From an uncultured Prevotellaceae bacterium (GTDB lineage: Bacteria > Bacteroidota > Bacteroidia > Bacteroidales > Bacteroidaceae): DNA of 64,000 bases. The stretch lies in the NCBI GenBank assembly GCA_902767775.1, contig CACXIP010000001.1, forward strand, positions 124,001-188,000, written 5' to 3'. This document shows positions 22,557-30,277 of this stretch, piece after piece. The notes below the pieces were generated by a model. It was not told where the DNA came from, ran no database searches, and saw nothing but the letters and a program-made list of their open reading frames with translations. Within the stretch, counting starts at the first letter, position 1; each line of letters starts with the position of its first letter. The position numbers were made by a program, and so were the translations under genes.

Positions 22557-25052
22557 ATGGAAAAATTCAAACATTGTTTGCCCGACATCATTGCAGTCGT
22601 GGTTTTTGCCCTGATTGCATTCGCCTATTTTTTGCCCGCTGACATTGAAGGAAGAATCCTTTATCAGCACGACACGTCAGCAGGACGTGGAGCAGGACAG
22701 GAAGCATTGGAGTATTATCAGAAGACAGGTGAGCGGACCCGTTGGACCAACTCTACTTTTGGAGGAATGCCTACCTATCAGACATCGCCCTCATACAAGA
22801 GTACCGACGGACTGTCGAAGGTAATCAGTGCATATCATCTATGGCTGCCCGACAATGTGTGGTATGTGTTTGTATATCTTTTGGGATTCTATATCCTCTT
22901 GAGGGCCTTTGACTTCCGTCAGTCCATGGCTGCCTTGGGCGCCATCATCTGGGCGTTCTCCAGTTACTTTTTCATCATCATTGCTGCGGGCCACATCTGG
23001 AAGGTATGGGCATTGGCGTATCTGCCGCCCATGATAGCGGGTGTCGTGCTCGCCTATCGGGGAAAATATTTCTGGGGATTTGTCGTCACGGCACTGTTCG
23101 CGGCATTTGAAGTCTATGCCAACCACGTGCAGATGACCTATTACTATTTGTTCATCATCGTCTTGATGATTGTCGCTTTCCTCATTGAGGCTGTTCAAAA
23201 GAAGCAGATGGCACGTTTCCTCAAGGCTTCGGCAGTCTGTGCGGTAGCCGCCCTCGTGGGTATCTGTATCAATCTGTCCAACCTCTATCATACCTGGCAT
23301 TATTCCAAGGAAACCATGCGCGGGAAGAGCGAACTGGTCAAGGAGAACAACGCCAATCAGACAGACAGCGGTCTGGAGCGTGACTATATCACCCAGTGGA
23401 GTTATGGCATCGGTGAGACATGGACGCTTCTGGTGCCTAATGCTAAGGGTGGCGCTTCTGTTCCCCTTGCCGCCAATGAAACAGCCATGAAGAAGGCCAA
23501 TCCCCAGTATTACAGCATCTATGGTCAGATAGGACAGTATTGGGGAGAGCAACCTGGCACCAGCGGTCCTGTCTATGTGGGAGCCTTTGTCGTGCTGCTT
23601 TTCGTGTTCTCCCTCTTCATCGTGAAGGGACCGATGAAATGGGCATTGCTGATAGCCACTGTCTTGTCCATACTGCTCTCATGGGGTAAGAATTTCATGG
23701 GACTGACAGATTTCTTCATCGACCATTTCCCCATGTATTCCAAGTTCCGCACGGTGGCTTCCATCTTGGTCATTGCAGAGTTCACCATCCCTCTCCTGGC
23801 TATGATGGGACTGAAGAAAATTGTTGACGAACCAGAACTGCTGAAGAAGGAAATCAAATACCTCTATGCCAGTTTCATCCTGACCGGTGGCGCTTGTCTT
23901 TTGTTTGCATTGGCTCCGTCATTGTTCTTCGATTATGTCTCCTCAGCTGAGATGCAGGCGCTGAGCCAATTCCCGGCCGACCAACTCAATCCGTTGCTTG
24001 ACAACCTCAGAGAAGTAAGGAAGTCTATCTTCACGGCAGATGCATGGAGGTCGCTTGCAGTCATTATCATTGGCATGTTGGTGCTTCTGCTCTATCAGGC
24101 ACGCAAGTTGAAGGCGCAGTATATGGTATGGATACTGGCAGCCATCTGTCTTATCGATATGTGGACGGTGAACAAGCGCTATCTCAATGATGCCATGTTC
24201 GTGCCGAAGAGCGTCAAGGAATTGCCGCAGCAGATGACAGCCACCGATGAGCAGATTCTGCAGGACAAGAGTCTTGACTATAGGGTGCTCAATTTTGCCA
24301 CCAATACATTCAATGAGAATGAGACGTCTTATTACCACAAGAGTGTTGGTGGATACCATGCAGCCAAACTCCGCAGGTATCAGGAGATGATAGAGGCTTA
24401 TATCATGCCAGAGATGCAGGCGGTCATGCCCGCCATCGTTGAGGCACAAGGTGATATGGAGGCGGTCAATGCCGACAGCATTTGTCCGGTCATCAACATG
24501 CTCAACGCCAAATATTTCATCCTTCCGCTTCAAGAGGGGAGGACAGCTCCGCTCCTCAACCCCTATGCCTATGGCAATGCCTGGTTTGTGGATAAGGTGA
24601 GTTTTGTATCCAATGCCAATGAGGAAATCGATGGGATAGGCAGGTGCGACCTCCGCAAGGAGGCGGTGGCAGACCAGTCATTCAAACAAGTGCTCAGCGA
24701 GAGTGTGCCCCAGGACTCTGCATCACAGGTGACGCTCACCAGTTACGAGCCTAACCATCTCACCTATACCGCAGAATCTGCTAAGGGTGGTGTCGTGGTC
24801 TTCTCAGAGATTTATTATCCCGATTGGACGGCTACGGTTGACGGTCAGCCGGCAGAGTTGGGCCGTGTCAATTATATCCTAAGGGCAATTCAGTTGCAGC
24901 CAGGCAAACATGAGGTAGTCCTTGACTTCCACCCCGCTTCCGTCAAGAAGACGGAGACAGTGGCATACGTGGCAGGCATCCTGCTCTTGCTTTCCATCAT
25001 CGGATGTGTTATCAACAGTTGGCGTCACAGAGAAAAAGAAATCAGCAAATAA
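22557..25052 (+). CDS. YfhO-family multispanning membrane protein (GT-C-like)
   Basis: 831 residues with about a dozen transmembrane helices (first at ~10-28, then many between 100 and 520, the last near 800-820) and a large extracytoplasmic C-terminal domain. The order matches YfhO: a short N-terminal loop with HDTSAGRGAG and WTNSTFGGMPTYQ, typical of Bacteroidota members, and the closing PDWTATVDGQPAEL. YfhO proteins of Gram-positives add sugars to lipoteichoic acid using a lipid-linked donor; in this phylum the acceptor is unknown. fkp follows 39 bases later, so a link to glycan decoration is reasonable but inferred. Confidence 0.85.
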   Translation: MEKFKHCLPDIIAVVVFALIAFAYFLPADIEGRILYQHDTSAGRGAGQEALEYYQKTGERTRWTNSTFGGMPTYQTSPSYKSTDGLSKVISAYHLWLPDNVWYVFVYLLGFYILLRAFDFRQSMAALGAIIWAFSSYFFIIIAAGHIWKVWALAYLPPMIAGVVLAYRGKYFWGFVVTALFAAFEVYANHVQMTYYYLFIIVLMIVAFLIEAVQKKQMARFLKASAVCAVAALVGICINLSNLYHTWHYSKETMRGKSELVKENNANQTDSGLERDYITQWSYGIGETWTLLVPNAKGGASVPLAANETAMKKANPQYYSIYGQIGQYWGEQPGTSGPVYVGAFVVLLFVFSLFIVKGPMKWALLIATVLSILLSWGKNFMGLTDFFIDHFPMYSKFRTVASILVIAEFTIPLLAMMGLKKIVDEPELLKKEIKYLYASFILTGGACLLFALAPSLFFDYVSSAEMQALSQFPADQLNPLLDNLREVRKSIFTADAWRSLAVIIIGMLVLLLYQARKLKAQYMVWILAAICLIDMWTVNKRYLNDAMFVPKSVKELPQQMTATDEQILQDKSLDYRVLNFATNTFNENETSYYHKSVGGYHAAKLRRYQEMIEAYIMPEMQAVMPAIVEAQGDMEAVNADSICPVINMLNAKYFILPLQEGRTAPLLNPYAYGNAWFVDKVSFVSNANEEIDGIGRCDLRKEAVADQSFKQVLSESVPQDSASQVTLTSYEPNHLTYTAESAKGGVVVFSEIYYPDWTATVDGQPAELGRVNYILRAIQLQPGKHEVVLDFHPASVKKTETVAYVAGILLLLSIIGCVINSWRHREKEISK

Positions 25053-25091
25053 GTATAAGGGATTGCCCCGAAACACATCAATACTGCCTGT

Positions 25092-27932
25092 ATGAAAAAA
25101 CTGCTCTCCTTGCCTCCCAATCTCGTGGAATGCTTCCACGACATCACAGGGTACAGCCATGAGGAATGGTTCTGCACCCATGATCCTGTAGATAGGAAAT
25201 TGGGCAGTGGGGGAGGGTCTACATGGCTGTTGCGCCAGTGCCATCAGTCACAGGCACCGGATGTCCCTTTCGATGAGTGGCTGACAGCCGAACGGCATCT
25301 GCTGCTCCATGCAGGCGGACAGAGCCGCAGGCTTCCTGCTTATGCACCCTCGGGCAAGGTGCTGACTCCCATTCCCGTCTTCCGGTGGGAGCGTGGGCAG
25401 CGACTCTCGCAGGACCTCCTGTCATTGCAAGTGCCGTTGTTTGAACGTATTTTTGAGATGGCACCGTCATCCTATCATACGATGATAGTCAGTGGTGACG
25501 TGTTGATTCGTGCGACGAAGCCTCTGCCCGCCATTCCTGACGCAGATGTGGTCTGTTATGGATTATGGCTGAATGATGAGATAGCATCTACTCATGGTGT
25601 CTTTGTTGCCGACAGGAAGTCTCCCTCGGAACTCAAATGCATGCTGCAGAAACCTTCTTCCACAGTGTTGTCGGGCCTTCGTCACGACCATCTCTATTTG
25701 GTTGACATTGGCATTTGGCTGCTTAGCGACAGGGCTGTCAAGGTGTTGGTAGACAAGAGTGAAAGGAATGGTGATGTGGTGGAGTATGACCTATATTCCA
25801 CTTTCGGTGGTGCCATGGGCACCCATCCTTCATTGGAAGACAAGGAAATCAGTTCGCTCAAGGTGGCCATCATTCCTCTTCCCGGTGGCGAGTTCTATCA
25901 TTACGGCACCAGTCCGGAACTTATCTCGTCAACGGTGGAGATACAGAATCTTGTCCACGACCAACGCGAGATAATGCATCGCTCAAGAAAACCGCATCCC
26001 TCCATTTTCATACAGAATGCCCAGACATGGATTCCCGTCACTGACGAGAACTTCAACTTATGGATTGAGAACAGTTGCATTTCAGAGCATTGGACGCTTT
26101 CGCATGAGAACATTGTCACGGCTGTTCCAGACAATGCGTGGGAGATAACTCTCTCGCCTGGTCAGTGTGTGGATGTCGTCCCCGTTGGTGAATGCCAGTG
26201 GGCAGTGAGGCCTTATGGCTTTGCCGATAGTTTCAGGGGTAGGATAACGGATGGCAGCACCTTTTTCTTAGGCATGCCATTCATCCAATGGGCATCCGAA
26301 CATGGTGTTGACATCAGCCAAATAAAAGGCAGTGAGGATATGCAGAAAGCTGCCATTTTCCCGCTGGTGGACAATCTGCATGACCTCCAACTCGTGTTGA
26401 GGTGGATGTTGGGACAGACGCAGTTGGATGGAGGACGGATGGTTTGGGAGATGTCACCTAAACTGAGCGCAGACGACATCTCTGCCATGGCGAACCTGAG
26501 AAGGCTATGTGCCCAACGGGAGGAAAACAGAAAACTCAACTGGTCGTTTTTGGCAAACAATTATGCACATAGCGTCTTCTATCAGACTGACCTCGACCAT
26601 GCAGCATCAGAGTTTGCCCATTTTGGCATTGCTGAGCCTCACCCCTTGCCAGAGGATGTTCCTTTGCTGGTAAGAATTCGTGATGCGATGTTCAGGTCGC
26701 GCTTGCGCCAGAATAAGGGTAAGGATGGTGGTGACGAGGAGAAGAAAGCATTTGCTCTGCTTAGGGACGGTCTTACTTCTTCTGCCCTTCAGGATACGCA
26801 GTCTCCCAATCTGTCTGTGTATGGCGACCAAATTGTGTGGGGACGCTGCCCTGTGCGCATTGATATCGCCGGCGGATGGACCGACACACCTCCTTTCTGC
26901 CTGATGGAAGGTGGAAATGTGGTCAACCTCGCCATCGAACTCAATGGTCAGCCGCCCATTCAGACATTCGTAAAGCCATGTGCCGAACCACATATCATCC
27001 TAAGGAGTATCGACCTCGGAGCCTCCGAGGAGGTGACTACTTATGAGCAATTGGCAGATTTCCATCATGTTGGCAGTCCATTTTCCATCCCCAAGGCAGC
27101 ATTGGTGTTGGCAGGCTTCCAACCCGGTTTCTCTCAGGTCAGGTATGCCTCGCTCAAAGACCAGTTGCAAGACTTTGGCAGTGGTATTGAGTTGACGCTT
27201 CTATCCGCCATCCCTGCGGGAAGCGGATTGGGCACAAGCAGTATATTGGCGGCAACCGTTCTCGGAGCGCTCAATGACTTCTGCGGTCTGATGTGGGACA
27301 AGAATGAGATTGGGCACCGCACGCTCGTGCTCGAACAGTTGCTGACAACCGGAGGTGGATGGCAGGACCAGTTTGGCGGACTTCTGCAGGGTGTCAAATT
27401 GCTCCAGACAGAACGTGGATTTGCACAGAGTCCCATCGTGCGGTGGTTGCCCTCCGAACTATATACACAGCCTGAGTACAAGGCATGTCATTTGCTGTTC
27501 TATACCGGTATAACAAGAACCGCCAAAAACATCCTTTCCGAGATTGTGCGCAAGATGTTCCTCAATCAGCATGAGCAGTTGCAGATGCTGCGGGGGATGA
27601 AGGAGCATGCCATTGACATGTATGAGGCCATCCAGCGCAATGATTTCATCAGGATGGGACAACTCGTAGGAAAGACATGGGTGCAGAACCAACAGCTCGA
27701 CAGCGGCACGAATCCTGTGGAAGTTAAAAGACTGACCGACCTCATCGACGACCTATGTCTGGGTTACAAACTTCCCGGCGCTGGTGGTGGAGGCTATCTC
27801 TATATGGTGGCCAAGGACCCTGAGGCGGCAGCAAGAATCCGCCAGATTCTCTTGTCCAACCGCCAGAATGCCAACGCTCGATTTGTGGAGATGTCGCTCA
27901 GCACCACCGGACTGCAAGTGAGCAGAAGTTAA
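25092..27932 (+). CDS. fkp: Bifunctional fucokinase / fucose-1-phosphate guanylyltransferase
   Basis: 946 residues, the length of Bacteroides Fkp (about 950). It converts L-fucose with ATP and GTP to fucose-1-phosphate and then GDP-fucose, the salvage route for fucosylating capsule and glycoproteins. The N-terminal half is the guanylyltransferase (GSGGGSTW near 38-45, HAGGQSRRLPAYAPSGK near 75-91 as nucleotide-binding loop), followed by a beta-helix linker. The C-terminal half is a GHMP kinase: RIDIAGGWTDTPP, the ATP loop IPAGSGLGTSS and the closing GAGGGGYL. Both active sites look intact. Confidence 0.95.
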   Translation: MKKLLSLPPNLVECFHDITGYSHEEWFCTHDPVDRKLGSGGGSTWLLRQCHQSQAPDVPFDEWLTAERHLLLHAGGQSRRLPAYAPSGKVLTPIPVFRWERGQRLSQDLLSLQVPLFERIFEMAPSSYHTMIVSGDVLIRATKPLPAIPDADVVCYGLWLNDEIASTHGVFVADRKSPSELKCMLQKPSSTVLSGLRHDHLYLVDIGIWLLSDRAVKVLVDKSERNGDVVEYDLYSTFGGAMGTHPSLEDKEISSLKVAIIPLPGGEFYHYGTSPELISSTVEIQNLVHDQREIMHRSRKPHPSIFIQNAQTWIPVTDENFNLWIENSCISEHWTLSHENIVTAVPDNAWEITLSPGQCVDVVPVGECQWAVRPYGFADSFRGRITDGSTFFLGMPFIQWASEHGVDISQIKGSEDMQKAAIFPLVDNLHDLQLVLRWMLGQTQLDGGRMVWEMSPKLSADDISAMANLRRLCAQREENRKLNWSFLANNYAHSVFYQTDLDHAASEFAHFGIAEPHPLPEDVPLLVRIRDAMFRSRLRQNKGKDGGDEEKKAFALLRDGLTSSALQDTQSPNLSVYGDQIVWGRCPVRIDIAGGWTDTPPFCLMEGGNVVNLAIELNGQPPIQTFVKPCAEPHIILRSIDLGASEEVTTYEQLADFHHVGSPFSIPKAALVLAGFQPGFSQVRYASLKDQLQDFGSGIELTLLSAIPAGSGLGTSSILAATVLGALNDFCGLMWDKNEIGHRTLVLEQLLTTGGGWQDQFGGLLQGVKLLQTERGFAQSPIVRWLPSELYTQPEYKACHLLFYTGITRTAKNILSEIVRKMFLNQHEQLQMLRGMKEHAIDMYEAIQRNDFIRMGQLVGKTWVQNQQLDSGTNPVEVKRLTDLIDDLCLGYKLPGAGGGGYLYMVAKDPEAAARIRQILLSNRQNANARFVEMSLSTTGLQVSRS

Positions 27933-27997
27933 TCTTGGTGGGCATTGCCTTCTCCTCCAAGGAGCGCAACATCACGGAATGGCAGTGCGACCAGTAG

Positions 27998-28017
27998 GGA
28001 CGCGATGTATCGCGTCC
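27998..28017. repeat. REP-like palindrome
   Basis: GGACGCGAT and ATCGCGTCC form a perfect 9-bp stem around two bases, 65 bases after the fkp stop. It resembles short palindromic elements dispersed in many bacterial genomes. It has no T-tract, so it is not a typical terminator. Confidence 0.6.
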
Positions 28018-28049
28018 GAAAACCAAAAATGAGGAAATTTAAGGACATA

Positions 28050-28313
28050 CTCGAATACGGTAACGTTGGAATGTCACTTTATTACTTCCACGATTGTGTA
28101 ATCTGGCGAATGATGTATCAACGTTTCTTTGGCTTTCCAGTCCGCGCCGTACTGAATGAGACGAGTTCCATCAAACTTCCAACGAACACCAGCAACACCA
28201 ACGATAATCCCTTCTACAACAGCTATGGCATCAAGGTCACAGACAGAGCCGCAGACATGAACATCCTGCCTCCTGGTATTTATATCTTGAAAGGCAGGAA
28301 ATACGTGAAATAG
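28050..28313 (+). pseudogene. 3' remnant of a FISUMP-domain secreted protein
   Basis: The frame ending at 28313 encodes about 85 residues. MSLYYFHDCVIWRMMYQRFF then GFPVRAV resembles the end of Fib_succ_major (FISUMP) domains, compare NGFSVRPV in the protein at 48904-49785. It then has an Asn/Thr-rich linker and a secretion-tail motif (YNSYGIKVTD ... GIYILKGRKYVK). No start, signal peptide or N-terminal part of the domain precedes it; upstream sequence up to fkp does not continue the homology. The rest of the gap 27933-28556 holds the REP-like palindrome, the tail repeats and a -7 element, and no other gene. Confidence 0.5.
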
Positions 28314-28346
28314 TTCATAGTTCATAGTGCATAGTTCATAGTTCAC
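28296..28346 (+). repeat. 32-bp direct repeat with GTTCATA array, copy 1
   Basis: Bases 28296-28327 (AGGAAATACGTGAAATAGTT and the following 12 bases) recur exactly at 29979-30010. Both copies cover the last codons (RKYVK, stop) of a gene and the start of a short TTCATAG tandem array, which runs here to 28346. Confidence 0.85.
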
Positions 28347-28494
28347 TTGAAAAAAATGTATTGACCTTTGCATTGGCGTTGATGACACTCACAGTTTTCT
28401 TATTGTAGATTGGAGTGAATGATATATATATGCAAAAATGGTGCGTCCCAGTGATTTTTTCATCAAAAAGGGCAAATGGAAAGATATTTTTATG

Positions 28495-28502
28495 TATATT
28501 TG
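28495..28502 (+). promoter_or_regulatory. -7 element before the secreted protein gene
   Basis: TATATTTG matches TAnnTTTG and lies 54 bases before the ATG at 28557, which is preceded by an A-rich AAAAAACAACAAAATG context. No clear -33 box. Confidence 0.5.
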
Positions 28503-28556
28503 CAGTGTTATGGAATTTGTTACCCAAACAAATTGACAACTTAAAAAAACAACAAA

Positions 28557-29996
28557 ATGAAAACGGCACAAATATTCTTACCCTGTGGTTTGCTGAAAAT
28601 GAAAAGAACTCTCCTCCTTATCCTTTTGTCCGCATATGTTGCCTTGCGTGCAAACTGTCAGGGAATGAACCTCTTGACAGACGGCAGGATTTGGTATCTT
28701 TACAATACTAGTAAAGCAGAGTATTTTGGCTATATGTTTATAGAGGGCGATACCATTGTGGGCGGCAAACCATGCAAGATCCTTTGGCAGCATTGGAAGG
28801 ATAACGTCATAACCAATGGCAAAACCTATGCTTATAGTTGTTTATACCAAGAGGGCAAACGCATATATTTGTATGATTCACAAAACGGCAAATTCAATCT
28901 GCGTTTTGACTTTGGAGCAAATATAGGCGATACTATCAGGTGGGGACGCGAGCCATGCGACATCCTGGTGGTGACTGCCGTGGACTCGGTCCGCCTGAGA
29001 GACACCTGCCTGCGTCGCGTGACTTATTTGAATGTATCAAAGAATAAAAACACTTATCCTGGTGAAAAGCATGACGGGTATGTCGGCCAATGGATAGAGG
29101 GTATCGGTGGCGATAAAGGATTGGACAGCCGCCCTTACGAATCTGGTTCTTATTTTTTGCGCTTGAAGGACTGCCGGGATGGCGAGGATGTCATCTGCGA
29201 CTCAAGGCTGTTCTCGGAGGAAGCAGAACTGTATAACCTTCGGATGCTTTCCTACAGTCCCGTTTGGTCATATCCGATTTTGAGCGGTAAAGACACGTCC
29301 TTGCCACTCAGTGAGACAGTCACTCGTAAGGAGGTCAGATTATTGACTGATGGGGGCATGGGAAATAATATACCCCATGTCATCGTAAATATTAGGACTG
29401 GTTCAGCCAATACCATGGAGAAATCTGACCATGAGATTCCCATGTATGAGAAGGGTGGCAAAGTTTTCCTTTCAGAATATCACTATGATGAGTACATGCA
29501 TGACATCCACCCGGGAATCAGCAGACCCTACAAGAAAGGGGAAGGAGGAATCGCATATTATCACCTCCTGCTCTATGATTTTACCCTCGATGTGGGAGAC
29601 AGGTATCCCAGCAAGGGCGAGGTGTATGTCAGGGAGACAGGCACCCTGACCACCCGCGACGGGATCAGCCGCAGGACGCTCCTGCTGACCAACGGCCTCG
29701 TCATCGTGGAGGGCATCGGCTGCATCAACTCCCCTCTCGGTCTTATTGCCTATCAGAACACGGAGGAAGGGCAGGCCATTGATGCGAAAGGCACGCTTGC
29801 TTCCTTCGGCTATGTCAATAAGGATGGTGGCATTGATTCTGTCTATGAGAATGGCGACATGATATTGGATAACATCAAGCCTCACCAACGAGAGGCTATC
29901 CTCCCCGAGGCCATCCATGACCTCCAGGGTCGACGGCTGAACGGAACTCCACAAAAAGGTGTATACATCCAAAATGGTAGGAAATACGTGAAATAG
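28557..29996 (+). CDS. Secreted two-module protein with C-terminal sorting-type tail
   Basis: 479 residues. The ATG at 28557 has the A-rich context usual for this phylum; an internal ATG at 28599 gives a tidier signal peptide (MKRTLLLILLSAYVALRANC). Two similar modules of about 200 residues follow, each with a YDF-x-x-x-x-GD strand, a TLTTRDG or DSVRLRD strand and a (W/V)IEGIG(C/G) motif (near 177 and 380). The last ~30 residues (LQGRRLNGTPQKGVYIQNGR then KYVK) are a secretion-tail motif of the type IX/Por-like style. No known enzyme motif; function unknown. A terminator follows at 30032-30071. Confidence 0.7.
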   Translation: MKTAQIFLPCGLLKMKRTLLLILLSAYVALRANCQGMNLLTDGRIWYLYNTSKAEYFGYMFIEGDTIVGGKPCKILWQHWKDNVITNGKTYAYSCLYQEGKRIYLYDSQNGKFNLRFDFGANIGDTIRWGREPCDILVVTAVDSVRLRDTCLRRVTYLNVSKNKNTYPGEKHDGYVGQWIEGIGGDKGLDSRPYESGSYFLRLKDCRDGEDVICDSRLFSEEAELYNLRMLSYSPVWSYPILSGKDTSLPLSETVTRKEVRLLTDGGMGNNIPHVIVNIRTGSANTMEKSDHEIPMYEKGGKVFLSEYHYDEYMHDIHPGISRPYKKGEGGIAYYHLLLYDFTLDVGDRYPSKGEVYVRETGTLTTRDGISRRTLLLTNGLVIVEGIGCINSPLGLIAYQNTEEGQAIDAKGTLASFGYVNKDGGIDSVYENGDMILDNIKPHQREAILPEAIHDLQGRRLNGTPQKGVYIQNGRKYVK

Positions 29997-30014
29997 TTCA
30001 TAGTTCATAGTTCA
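29979..30014 (+). repeat. 32-bp direct repeat with GTTCATA array, copy 2
   Basis: Exact copy of 28296-28327 at 29979-30010, again straddling a stop codon and running into a TTCATAG array. Confidence 0.85.
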
Positions 30015-30031
30015 CGTGAAAACAAATACTT

Positions 30032-30071
30032 AATTCCCACCGCCATCCATGTCAAGCGGTGGGAATTTTTT
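30032..30071 (+). terminator. Intrinsic terminator
   Basis: A 12-bp stem (AATTCCCACCGC, 30032-30043, with GCGGTGGGAATT, 30056-30067) with a 12-base loop, followed by a T-run, 36 bases after the stop of the secreted protein gene. Confidence 0.85.
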
Positions 30072-30216
30072 GATAAGTTACTCCATCTCGGCATAAAAAA
30101 TGTGCCCGCACATTTTGTTCTGCTCTCGATTTTTCGTAACTTTAGATAAGTTACTCCATCTCGGCATAAAAAATGTGCCCGCACATTTTGTTCTGCTCTC
30201 GATTTTTCGTAACTTT
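30072..30216 (+). repeat. Exact 72-bp tandem duplication containing the ileS promoter
   Basis: 30072-30143 and 30145-30216 are identical over 72 bases, separated by one base (73-bp period). Each contains TTTTG, a 19-bp spacer and TAACTTT; the next base is A in copy 1 and G in copy 2. Confidence 0.95.
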
Positions 30217-30217
30217 G
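30113..30217 (+). promoter_or_regulatory. ileS operon promoter, tandem copies
   Basis: Copy 2: TTTTG (30186-30190), 19 bp, TAACTTTG (30210-30217), a full consensus match 60 bases before the ATG. Copy 1: TTTTG (30113-30117), 19 bp, TAACTTTA (30137-30144), with the last -7 base changed. Copy 2 is the likely main start. Confidence 0.75.
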
Positions 30218-30277
30218 CACCCTAAATTAAAAGAGCACCAAAAGGGTGCTAAAATTGTTTATATTATTTCAATCATT

